Source of the DNA: Streptomyces anulatus
GTDB lineage: Bacteria > Actinomycetota > Actinomycetes > Streptomycetales > Streptomycetaceae
Assembly: GCF_014650675.1 (NCBI RefSeq)
Contig: NZ_BMVK01000001.1
Span: 496,001-560,000, forward strand
Length of the DNA: 64,000 bases
Reading direction: 5' to 3'
Numbering within the stretch: the stretch's first letter is position 1; each line of letters opens with the position of its first letter. The position numbers and the translations under genes are program-made. Below the pieces are notes generated by a model. The model saw nothing but the letters and a program-made list of their open reading frames with translations. It made no database searches and was not told where the DNA came from. Shown piece by piece: positions 7,959 through 14,965 of the stretch.

Positions 7959-9512
7959 CTACAGATCGACGCTGTCCCGCAGCTTGGTGGGCGTCAGGAA
8001 CAGGGAGGCGATCACACCGATCACGGCGATACCGGCCGAGATGAGGAAGATGTGGCCGGTCGCCTCCCCGTACGCGCCCCGGACGATGTCCTGGACCTGG
8101 GGCGGCATGGCGGCGACGTTGAGGGTGGAGCCGCTGGAGCCGGACGCGGCCGGGTCGATGCCGAGCTTCGTCAGCCCGTCGGTGATCCTGGTGGCGACCT
8201 GGTGGGCGAGGACCGCGCCGAGCACCGAGACGCCCATGGTGCCGCCGAGGGAGCGGAAGAAGGTGATCGCCCCGCTGGCCGCGCCGATCTCGCTGAGCGG
8301 GACGGTGTTCTGGAGGACGAGCACCAGGTTCTGCATCGACATGCCGACCCCGACGCCCACGCCCAGCATCCCCAGCGACACCAGGACGAGCGAGGTCCGG
8401 TGGTCGATGAAGGACAGTCCGAGGAAGCCGAGGGCGAGAACGATCACGCCCGCGACGATGAACGGCTTGACCTTGCCGGTCTTCGACACGAGGCGTCCGG
8501 CGACGGTCGAGGAGACGAGTACGCCCGCCATCAGCGGGATGGTGAGCAGTCCGGCCTCGGTGGGCGAGTAGCCCCGGCCGATCTGGAAGTACTGGCCGAG
8601 GAAGACCGCGCCGCCGAACATGGCCATGCCGACCGCGAGGCTGGCGACGATGGCGAGGGCGGGGTCCCGGCGGCGGACGACGTGCATCGGGACGACGGGC
8701 TCCTTGACCCGGGTCTCGACGAGAACGGCAGCGCCGAGGATGAGCACGCTTCCGCCGACCATGAGGCCGCTCTGCCAGGAGATCCAGTCAAAGTCGGTGC
8801 CGACGAAGGTGACCCAGAGGAGCAGAAGGCTGACCCCGGCGGCGATCAGCGAGGCCCCGAGGTAGTCGACCTTGGTGTCGGGCCTGCGGACCTCGGCGAG
8901 GTGCAGGGTGCGGGCGAGGATCACGGAGGCGAGCAGCGTGAAGGGCACGGCGATGAAGAAGCACCAGCGCCAGCCGAGCCAGGAGGCGTCGGTGATGAAC
9001 CCGCCGAGCAGCGGCCCGCCGACGGTGGCGACGGCCATGACGCCGCCGAGGTAGCCGTTGTAGCGGCCGCGCTCCTTCGGGCTGATCATCGCGGCGATGA
9101 TCACCTGGACGAGCACCTGGAGCGCGCCCATGCCGAGCCCCTGGACGGCGCGGAAGGCGATCAACTGCTCGGTGGACTGGGCGAATCCGCAGGCGATCGA
9201 CGAGACGACGAAGAGCCCGATGGCTATCTGGAGCAGCAGCTTCTTGCTGAACAGATCGGCGAGCTTGCCCCAGATCGGGGTGGAGGCCGTGGAGGCGAGC
9301 AGGGTCGCGGTGACGACCCAGGTGTACTGCGACTGCGTGCCGTCGAGGGACCCGATGATCTGCGGGAGCGCGACCGAGACCACGGTGCTGCTGATCATCG
9401 CCACGAACAGCACGATGAGCAGTCCGCTCAGGGCCCGCAGGACGTGCCGGTGGTCCATGGGTGCGGCGGCGGGGGCCCCGGCCGGGGCGGTGGCGGTGTC
9501 TGCTGCGCTCAC
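7959..9512 (-). CDS. DHA2-family (EmrB/QacA) drug:proton antiporter
   Basis: Fourteen-segment major facilitator efflux pump of 517 residues, the size expected of the DHA2 family. I chose GTG at 9512 because GGAGG lies six bases upstream; a TTG two codons earlier would abut that site. Family motifs are present: WVVTATLLASTASTPIWGKL near the first loop, FRAVQGLGMGAL (motif B), and GGVMAVATVGGPLLGGFITD (motif C, typical of antiporters). The divergent gene at 9670 is a TetR regulator, and a 16-base inverted repeat lies between them, so the pump is probably repressed by that protein and induced by its ligand. The exported compound is unknown. Confidence 0.9.
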   Translation of the reverse strand: MSAADTATAPAGAPAAAPMDHRHVLRALSGLLIVLFVAMISSTVVSVALPQIIGSLDGTQSQYTWVVTATLLASTASTPIWGKLADLFSKKLLLQIAIGLFVVSSIACGFAQSTEQLIAFRAVQGLGMGALQVLVQVIIAAMISPKERGRYNGYLGGVMAVATVGGPLLGGFITDASWLGWRWCFFIAVPFTLLASVILARTLHLAEVRRPDTKVDYLGASLIAAGVSLLLLWVTFVGTDFDWISWQSGLMVGGSVLILGAAVLVETRVKEPVVPMHVVRRRDPALAIVASLAVGMAMFGGAVFLGQYFQIGRGYSPTEAGLLTIPLMAGVLVSSTVAGRLVSKTGKVKPFIVAGVIVLALGFLGLSFIDHRTSLVLVSLGMLGVGVGVGMSMQNLVLVLQNTVPLSEIGAASGAITFFRSLGGTMGVSVLGAVLAHQVATRITDGLTKLGIDPAASGSSGSTLNVAAMPPQVQDIVRGAYGEATGHIFLISAGIAVIGVIASLFLTPTKLRDSVDL

Positions 9513-9616
9513 GCGCAACCTCCGGAAAGTTCGTACGAGAGCCCGTACGGGGCGGTCGTCACGGTTTCCGCGCGCGCCGGGTACGGGAGGGAGAAGACTT
9601 CACCATACATGCACAC

Positions 9617-9632
9617 TGGGCAATTTTGCCCA
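9617..9632. promoter_or_regulatory. Putative TetR operator
   Basis: TGGGCAA-TT-TTGCCCA: perfect seven-base arms with a two-base centre. It lies between the divergent efflux gene and tetR gene, 37 bases before the tetR ATG, a placement that lets one repressor control both promoters. Confidence 0.65.
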
Positions 9633-9669
9633 CTGCGCAACAATCTCGCGCCCGGGGGATAATGCCCCC

Positions 9670-10269
9670 ATGGAAAGCAGCACCGCGGGACCGGGACTCC
9701 GGGAACGCAAGAAGGAAGCCACCCGGCAGGCCGTGCACGAGGCGACCCTGCGCCTGACGGTGGAGCACGGCTTCGACCAGGTGACGGTCGAGGCGGTGGC
9801 GGACGCGGCCGGAATCTCCCGCAGGACGTTCTCCAACTACTTCACCAACAAGGAGGACGCCCTCCTCTACGGCGAGGAGCAGCAGATCAGGGCCCTGGTC
9901 CGGACAGTGAGGGACCGCCCCGCCGACGAACCCGCCTGGCCGGCCCTGCGCGCGGCGGTGGCCCAGTTCGCGGAACGGGTGGCGCCACCGGAGCGCGAGT
10001 GGGCGGTTCGCACCCGCCTGGCGATGCGTCACCCGTCGCTGCTGGCACGCCAGTTGGCCAACCACGCCACCCTGGAACGCGACCTGGCCGAAGCGGTGGC
10101 CGCCCGCCCCGGCCCGGCCTCGGCCCCGGTCCGCCCGATCGTCCTGGCGGCGGGCTTCCTCTCCTCGCTCCGGATCGCGATGCGCATGTGGATCGAGGAG
10201 GACCTGACCCGCGAGCCTGCGGCGGTGATCGACGAGATCCTGGACGAGATGGGGCGCGGGTTCGCGTGA
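9670..10269 (+). CDS. TetR-family regulator of the divergent efflux pump
   Basis: TetR-type repressor of 199 residues. The N-terminal helix-turn-helix is TVEAVADAAGISRRTFSNYF (about residues 39-58), followed by NKEDALLYG, a common end of the DNA-binding domain. The C-terminal ligand domain is ordinary in length and has no recognisable specificity. It is divergent from the DHA2 pump at 7959-9512 with the palindrome at 9617-9632 between them, the standard layout of a locally acting efflux repressor. The ATG at 9670 is the only sensible start, since the helix-turn-helix begins soon after it. Confidence 0.88.
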   Translation: MESSTAGPGLRERKKEATRQAVHEATLRLTVEHGFDQVTVEAVADAAGISRRTFSNYFTNKEDALLYGEEQQIRALVRTVRDRPADEPAWPALRAAVAQFAERVAPPEREWAVRTRLAMRHPSLLARQLANHATLERDLAEAVAARPGPASAPVRPIVLAAGFLSSLRIAMRMWIEEDLTREPAAVIDEILDEMGRGFA

Positions 10270-10396
10270 ACGAGGGCCTCGCCCCTCCCCCACAGCTCAA
10301 CGGGGGCTCAGCGGCTCACCGACGCCTCGCGCAGGAAGCCACCCGGGCGCCCGGACCTCAGCCCCGACCCACCACCCCCAGCCCCGACCCCTCCGC

Positions 10397-11161
10397 TCAG
10401 GAATCCGGCTGGTCGACGCGGATCTCGTAGGCGATCTCCCAGCGGATGTCCGGCACGACGATGTCGGCCGTCTCCACGGGGCGGCCGTCACGGTCGAAGT
10501 ACGTGCGCTCCACTTCGATGACCAGGTCACCGACGGAGATCCCGAGCAGATTCGCCTGCTCCCGCGTCGCGCGGGCCGGGCGGGGCAGTTCGAGGCCGGT
10601 GGCGATGTGCACGCCGATGGACCGCATGCGCTCGACGACGCCGATCCTGCCGTGCGGGCCCATCTCCGGAAGGAGGACCGGCGTCCCGTCGGTGATGGCC
10701 ATCGGCTCCCAGCTCTTGGCGAGCTGTACGGGCAAGCCGTCGGCGAGGAACTCGTAGTCCGTCACGACGCAGAGGTCGCCGGGCTCGATCGCCAGCCGTT
10801 CGGCGATGCCCTCCGGCGCGGGGACCCGCGCCGTGCTGGTGCATTCCCAGTCGGCCTCGTGGTCCAGCTCGCTCATGTCCGAGGCGAACGGGCTGTTGTT
10901 GCGCTGCTCCCGGTGGCGTGAGCGGACCATGCGCCGACGCTCGCGGGCCCGGCGGACGTAGGTGCCGGAGCCGGCCCGGCCTTCGAGGATGCCCTCGATG
11001 ATCAGGCGCTCCATGGCCCGCTGCGCCACGGACTGGCCGACGCCGTACTCCTCGGCAAACCGCGCCCGGGACGGCAGCTTGTCCCCGACCGCCCATTCAC
11101 CGGCCCGCACGCGAGCCCGCAGCGCATCCGCCACCTGCAAGTACGGCGTATCGCGTGGCAT
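10397..11161 (-). CDS. GntR-family regulator with UTRA sensor domain (HutC subfamily)
   Basis: Transcription regulator of 254 residues. The N-terminal winged helix reads KLPSRARFAEEYGVGQSVAQ and then AMERLIIEGILEGRAGSGTYV (residues about 28-68), a clear GntR DNA-binding domain. The C-terminal part (about residues 110-245) has the UTRA pattern: LAIEPGDLCVVTDYEFLADG and VGDLVIEVERTYFDRDGRPVE, the fold that binds small ligands in HutC/NagR-type regulators. It is divergent from a small-gene cluster (11282 onward), and a perfect 14-base palindrome lies between them. This pairing is frequent in Streptomyces accessory regions, but I do not know the ligand. Confidence 0.87.
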   Translation of the reverse strand: MPRDTPYLQVADALRARVRAGEWAVGDKLPSRARFAEEYGVGQSVAQRAMERLIIEGILEGRAGSGTYVRRARERRRMVRSRHREQRNNSPFASDMSELDHEADWECTSTARVPAPEGIAERLAIEPGDLCVVTDYEFLADGLPVQLAKSWEPMAITDGTPVLLPEMGPHGRIGVVERMRSIGVHIATGLELPRPARATREQANLLGISVGDLVIEVERTYFDRDGRPVETADIVVPDIRWEIAYEIRVDQPDS

Positions 11162-11203
11162 TTGAGCAGCTCCGTGTGTTCGGCGTCGATATGGGCGTCG
11201 CTG

Positions 11204-11244
11204 TTGACAAAGCTAACCCATCAGGTTGAAGCTGAGTACTCAGC
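11204..11244. promoter_or_regulatory. Promoter element and GntR operator candidate
   Basis: A TTGACA hexamer at 11204-11209 is followed by GCTGAGTACTCAGC at 11231-11244, a perfect 14-base palindrome. The palindrome lies where the -10 or transcription start of the rightward gene would be, 37 bases before its GTG, so binding would block that promoter. The divergent GntR-UTRA protein is the obvious candidate to bind it. Confidence 0.55.
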
Positions 11245-11281
11245 ATTACTTGGAGTGACATTTGGTGACCAGGGGAGAAGT

Positions 11282-11659
11282 GTGCGCTCTGCACAAGCGC
11301 GGGTCGCGGCGCTGACCGGCATGCTCGCCGCCGCCACAGGCACCGAACCGCGTATGACCACCGGCCCGGACGTCTTCCGCGTCGAGGCCGATCTCCCCGC
11401 CGGGCTGAGCGCCACCGCGCACTCGGCCGTCCTCGCCGCCCTGGCCACGGCGGACCTCTACGGACACACGCTCAACCGCACCTCCGAATTCGTCTGGGCC
11501 GAGATCAGCAGAGAGGCGAACGTGACCACGACCGACTCCCCCGACGCGGCGTACCGCGCCCTGCTCGGCCACACGATGACGTGCACCGCCTGCCGGACCG
11601 GCGCGATCTGCCCCGACGCCACGAAGCTCGTCCGCGTCTGGCGGGAGACCCGCCGATGA
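11282..11659 (+). CDS. Small conserved-looking hypothetical protein, C-terminal Cys motif
   Basis: Protein of 125 residues with no recognised function. I chose GTG at 11282 because AGGGGAG lies just upstream; the frame is open further left, but that would cross the operator-like palindrome. The N-terminal half (GTEPRMTTGPDVFRVEADLP, then a short alternating segment) resembles a small alpha/beta sandwich. The C-terminus has HTMTCTACRTGAICPDATKL, three cysteines in a CxxC-N5-C pattern, and ends in an Arg-rich tail VRVWRETRR. It is the first gene of the unit divergent from the GntR regulator and is followed by the 16-codon ORF and the 98-residue Cys protein. Metal binding is possible but unproven. 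Confidence 0.65.
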   Translation: MRSAQARVAALTGMLAAATGTEPRMTTGPDVFRVEADLPAGLSATAHSAVLAALATADLYGHTLNRTSEFVWAEISREANVTTTDSPDAAYRALLGHTMTCTACRTGAICPDATKLVRVWRETRR

Positions 11660-11818
11660 GGCGCGGTGCGGGGTGTCCGCACTCCTGGAGGCGGCGGCCG
11701 CGGCGACCCGACGGCGTACGGCCTGACGCCCCCTGAACTCCCGCCCCGGCCGCCGATTCCTCGGCAGGACAGCGGCCGGGCCGGGTCGCCACCCACCAAC
11801 CAGCGACGGAGGCACCTG

Positions 11819-11869
11819 ATGCGCAGCACCCACCGCGCCTTGCCGGCACCACCGGGGAGGCCCGGATGA
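11819..11869 (+). CDS. 16-residue ORF with its own Shine-Dalgarno, overlapping the next start
   Basis: A very short frame (MRSTHRALPAPPGRPG) starts with ATG at 11819, with GGAGG seven bases upstream. Its TGA at 11867-11869 overlaps the ATG of the next gene as ATGA. Such an overlap would translationally couple the downstream gene to this one. The peptide itself is Pro/Arg-rich and matches nothing I know. It may be a leader peptide or may only be a ribosome-loading device. It could also be chance, since the downstream gene has a second GGAGG inside this ORF. Confidence 0.4.
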   Translation: MRSTHRALPAPPGRPG

Positions 11870-12162
11870 TCGCCCTCTCCGCGACGGACGTCCGCGTCTG
11901 CGAGGCGTGCTGGAACGCCCCGGTCACCGCCGCCCGCCATACCCCCGCCGGCCGTGACCTGCTCTGCGAGGAGTGCACGGAGGGCGACTACCCGCGCCGC
12001 GTCGACCTCTTCCCGCCGTTCGGCGTCTACGGCCTGACGACCCGCAAGGTCCGGAACGACGGCAGACACGGCAGCGGCCCCCCGAAATCCCCGCCCGACC
12101 CGGGCCCTCCGCTGCCCAACCCGCCCCCCGCACCGTCACCGCCGGGGACGCCGCCGGTGTAG
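11866..12162 (+). CDS. Small protein with two CxxC pairs and a Pro-rich tail
   Basis: Protein of 98 residues. The ATG at 11866 has GGAGG six to ten bases upstream. Residues 12-37 contain CEACW and, 18 residues later, CEEC, giving a CxxC-N18-CxxC pattern like a zinc ribbon. The rest of the N-terminal 60 residues is charged and aromatic, and from about residue 65 the tail is almost wholly Gly/Pro/Ser. It belongs to the unit divergent from the GntR-UTRA regulator. A nucleic-acid or protein-binding zinc ribbon is the simplest reading; no function is assigned. Confidence 0.65.
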   Translation: MIALSATDVRVCEACWNAPVTAARHTPAGRDLLCEECTEGDYPRRVDLFPPFGVYGLTTRKVRNDGRHGSGPPKSPPDPGPPLPNPPPAPSPPGTPPV

Positions 12163-12339
12163 CCAGCCCGTGTCCGGTCACGGCCTGGCCCCTGCCCGTC
12201 GCTCGCGTACGGAGCCGTACGAGGCGTACGGGTGGGGCCGGGTCGCGGGCCGCTCGTGACAATCCTGGCGACACGGCCGGCCCCACTGCGTAAGGTGGCG
12301 ATCTTCGGCAGGCGGAGATCTGCTGGAGTCCCTGAGGCT

Positions 12340-13113
12340 GTGCCGATCACGATGAATCCCACCACCCCCGCCCGGCTCCGGCTCGACCGCGCCCTGGACG
12401 GCCTGGACGACACCTTCCGCGGTATGACCGCGCGCGCCGACGAGGTCCAGTGCGACTGCCACTGGGGCAGCCCGGAGGAGCTGGCGCTGCTGAAGACCCC
12501 GGACGTCGGCCTCTCCCCGGACCTCCTCCGGCGGACCTGGGACGCCCCCGACTGGGCCGACCACGGCGCGGTGTTGCGCCGGATCCTGCCCCAGTTCGCC
12601 CGGGCGCTGGTGGGTGGCCGCGTGGAGCCCATGTTCGGGATGTACGAGGTCGGGCGCTCGTTCGCCCGCGGGCACTGGCAGCAGTGGCCCGCGCACCAGA
12701 GCTCGGCGGTGTGGGAGTTCCTGCACGCCTGGTGGGCCCGGAGCCTCGTGGACCCGGCCCCCGCCGTGCCCGTCCACGAGATCCTGGCCCTCTGCGGCGA
12801 GGCCTCCACCACGCTCGGCCCGTGGCTCACCGTCTGGGAGGCCCTCGACCACGAGATGTCCGACCGTCACCTGGCCGAAGCGGCCGCCGCGTGGGAGTAC
12901 GACCTCCTGGGCGACCAACTCCCCTGGGACGCCCAGGACTACGACGACGAGAGCGGCATGCGCGGCGAGCTGACCGCCTGGCTGGTCCGCCACGTGCCGA
13001 GGCGGCTGCACCTCCGGAAGGGCTCCGCGACACTGCTGCACCGCGTACGCCTGATCGGCCTCACCGGCCCGGCCCGCTGGGAGGACCCGCACTGGCCGGG
13101 CCACCGCTACTGA
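12340..13113 (+). CDS. Hypothetical protein, Trp-rich helical
   Basis: Protein of about 257 residues of unknown function. Two starts are possible: GTG at 12340, with GGAG eleven bases upstream, and ATG at 12352, with none close. It is soluble, with no signal or membrane segment. It contains a CDCHWGSPEEL motif near residue 46 and many Trp/His/Asp residues (WDAPDWADH, QQWPAHQSSAVWEFLHAWW, WEYDLLGDQLPWDAQDYDDE). The helical, acidic character suggests a conserved scaffold or an enzyme of an unstudied family. It stands alone on this strand between the zinc-ribbon gene and the membrane protein at 13228, with 177 bases before it that show only short GTACG repeats. Confidence 0.6.
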   Translation: MPITMNPTTPARLRLDRALDGLDDTFRGMTARADEVQCDCHWGSPEELALLKTPDVGLSPDLLRRTWDAPDWADHGAVLRRILPQFARALVGGRVEPMFGMYEVGRSFARGHWQQWPAHQSSAVWEFLHAWWARSLVDPAPAVPVHEILALCGEASTTLGPWLTVWEALDHEMSDRHLAEAAAAWEYDLLGDQLPWDAQDYDDESGMRGELTAWLVRHVPRRLHLRKGSATLLHRVRLIGLTGPARWEDPHWPGHRY

Positions 13114-13227
13114 ACCGGCCTCCGCCTCCGAACGTTCGAGGCCGGCGACGGTACAAAACCCGAGTGCGGCGACCCGCGTGATCGATAGGCTGAAACGCAG
13201 CGCGAAGTCGGTTCATCGGAGGGGGAC

Positions 13228-14037
13228 ATGAGTACACCAGCAGGTCCGGGGACGCCACCTCCACCACCGCCGTACCCTCCCTCGCCCCCGCGCACCGACC
13301 CTCCGCGCTGGGCCTGGTGGGTCGGAGGCATCGCCATCCCTCTGGTCGGAATCCTGGTGACCGTCGCTTTCGGGGGCAAGGACTCCGGACCTGTCGCCGC
13401 GCCCGCCCCGGGCACCGTCGACAGCGCCACGCAGCCCGCCTCCCCCAGCCCGTCCGGCATGCCTTCGTCCAAGGAACCGGAGCCGGAACCGCCCGCCCCG
13501 TCGGACGAGGCACCGTCCGCATCCGCATCCGCATCCGCTTCGCCGGCAGCCGATCTCACCGCGCCGGACGGATACGCGAAGGCCCTCAGCACGATGTGGG
13601 GCCTCGCACCTGTCCCGTGCACGCAGCACGAACAGCAGCTCATCGACCTCGACGACGGCACCAGCCGGACCGAGGACGAGAACAACGGCGCGGTCCAGGA
13701 GCCCGGCGGGGCTGAGCTGTTGTACTGGCCCGATACCTGCACCGGCCTGGGCGACTACCAACTGCGTGCGCTGCCCAACACCCGGGTCGGACTCCTCCGG
13801 GTCGACGCCCCGAAGTCGTTCGATTCCTGCCGGGCCGCAGCGGGCACCGGCTTCGGCGCGCTGGCGCTGTCGGAGCGCAATGACCGCGAGGACCGCGGAT
13901 TCGTCGAGGGCGCCGCGCTGTGCTCCGTCACGGACAAGGGCACCGTGGCCATGGCGGTGATCGAGCACATCTCAGGCGACGCGGTGGACGACGTCTCGGT
14001 CAGCGGTCCCCTCTACGTCTGGGCCGCAACACCCTGA
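13228..14037 (+). CDS. Hypothetical membrane-anchored protein with Pro-rich head and secreted domain
   Basis: Protein of 269 residues. The first 30 residues are Pro-rich (PPPPPPYPPSPP). One membrane segment follows (WWVGGIAIPLVGILVTVAF, about residues 31-49), then a disordered linker with an alternating SASASASAS tract to about residue 110. The C-terminal 155 residues form a globular domain with four cysteines (VPCTQHEQ, DTCTGLGDY, SFDSCRAA, AALCSV), which could make two disulfides outside the membrane. That topology, a short cytosolic Pro-rich head and an extracellular Cys domain, is common in Streptomyces septum-solute-binding-like proteins, but I cannot name this one. GGAGG lies seven bases before the ATG. 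A hairpin follows the stop. Confidence 0.65.
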   Translation: MSTPAGPGTPPPPPPYPPSPPRTDPPRWAWWVGGIAIPLVGILVTVAFGGKDSGPVAAPAPGTVDSATQPASPSPSGMPSSKEPEPEPPAPSDEAPSASASASASPAADLTAPDGYAKALSTMWGLAPVPCTQHEQQLIDLDDGTSRTEDENNGAVQEPGGAELLYWPDTCTGLGDYQLRALPNTRVGLLRVDAPKSFDSCRAAAGTGFGALALSERNDREDRGFVEGAALCSVTDKGTVAMAVIEHISGDAVDDVSVSGPLYVWAATP

Positions 14038-14065
14038 TGGCGCCGGGACTCCGGCACCGTGATCA

Positions 14066-14099
14066 CACCTGCCCTCGCAAGATCCCGCGAGGGCAGGTG
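14066..14099. terminator. Bidirectional terminator hairpin
   Basis: CACCTGCCCTCGC pairs perfectly with GCGAGGGCAGGTG (13 bp, 8-base loop). It lies between the convergent stops at 14037 and 14106. Confidence 0.75.
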
Positions 14100-14105
14100 A
14101 AGGAG

Positions 14106-14678
14106 TCACAGCCAGGCCGCCCGCTCGGTACGGTCGGCACCGCCATCGCCCTCCACCACGTAGGTCAGTGCTTCTGCGAAGCTGGTGCCCAGCTGCCACA
14201 TGAAGCCCGCTCCCACGGCGATGACACGCCCGCTCGCCGCCACGTATGACCTGTACTGGATCGACCACATGCCCAGAGGGCTGTAGTTCTCCCCGTATCG
14301 GCACATCAGCTTCCGAGCCTCCTCGGACGCGTCGATACAGGCGTCAACGGGATCCAGACGCAGCGACGAGGAAGGGACACGAGCCGGAGAACTCTTGATC
14401 GTCAGCTCGCCGAACTCCGCCCAGGCCGCTGTCGCCACGTCGTTGAACTCGAACCCCGCCGCCACGAGTTTCCGCGTCCAGGTCCCGGTGTCGACCCGCC
14501 GTCCCGCACTCCACCCCGCAGCCCCGAGCGCTTCCAGCACCGAGGGCCCGCAGCCCGTCAACAATCCACCGATGCGCTCTATGCGCCCACCCCGTCCACT
14601 CAGCGAACCCGCTTCTCCGCACGTCCTGCGGACGCGGCCCCAGACCTTACAGGGATACCGTCGCTCCTCCTGGACCAA
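14106..14678 (-). CDS. SUKH-3-type immunity protein (orphan)
   Basis: The C-terminal 140 residues fit the SUKH-3 family of immunity proteins that neutralise polymorphic toxins. The pattern is LGAAGWSAGRRVDTGTW at the start, AWAEFGELTIK in the middle, YSPLGMWSIQYRSYVAASGR, and MWQLGTSFAEALTYVVEG at the end. The upstream 45 residues look less like coding sequence (ATA, GGT and CGA codons, low third-position GC), and no well-placed ribosome binding site was found for the first ATG at 14678. The true start may be a GTG or TTG around 14540-14560. No toxin gene with an Rhs, YeeF or WXG head is next to it, so it looks like an orphan or a remnant of a toxin locus. Confidence 0.7.
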   Translation of the reverse strand: MVQEERRYPCKVWGRVRRTCGEAGSLSGRGGRIERIGGLLTGCGPSVLEALGAAGWSAGRRVDTGTWTRKLVAAGFEFNDVATAAWAEFGELTIKSSPARVPSSSLRLDPVDACIDASEEARKLMCRYGENYSPLGMWSIQYRSYVAASGRVIAVGAGFMWQLGTSFAEALTYVVEGDGGADRTERAAWL

Positions 14679-14965
14679 GGACCGTTGTCAGTGCCACTTG
14701 ATAAGTTGCGCGGTGGATAGAGACCGGTCAGAGAACCTTCGAGGTCCGCGGTCAAGGGGGGCGGGCATAAAGGTCCCCGGGAGCCACCTCGGGACTATGT
14801 CGCAAGCCGTGGATCCCCGCCCCCCTCATCCTCCATGTACGGGGGCCGCCCGTCGGGGCCTCACGGCCCCTGGAGGGCCCAGCGTTGGTCATGGCTGCGG
14901 GCGGGCCGCCCGGTTGAACCGGGACGACCCGCCCGCAGTGCGTTTCCTGAACCGCCCGTCTGCGG
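14679..14965. other. Intergenic region upstream of the SUKH gene and downstream of glnA2
   Basis: The 287 bases hold the glnA2 terminator hairpin at 14895-14938 and otherwise no feature I can name. The 14696-14790 part has lower GC than its surroundings. No tRNA fold was found. Confidence 0.5.
14895..14938 (-). terminator. glnA2 terminator hairpin
   Basis: CTGCGGGCGGG at 14895-14905 pairs perfectly with CCCGCCCGCAG at 14928-14938. The loop also contains CCCGGTT...AACCGGG. It lies 28 bases downstream of the glnA2 stop. Confidence 0.8.

Noticed and set aside
14696..14880. Possible tRNA or small RNA gene in the lower-GC spacer upstream of the SUKH gene
   Set aside because: I could not fold a cloverleaf or a conserved ncRNA by eye. 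A covariance search (Rfam) would be decisive.
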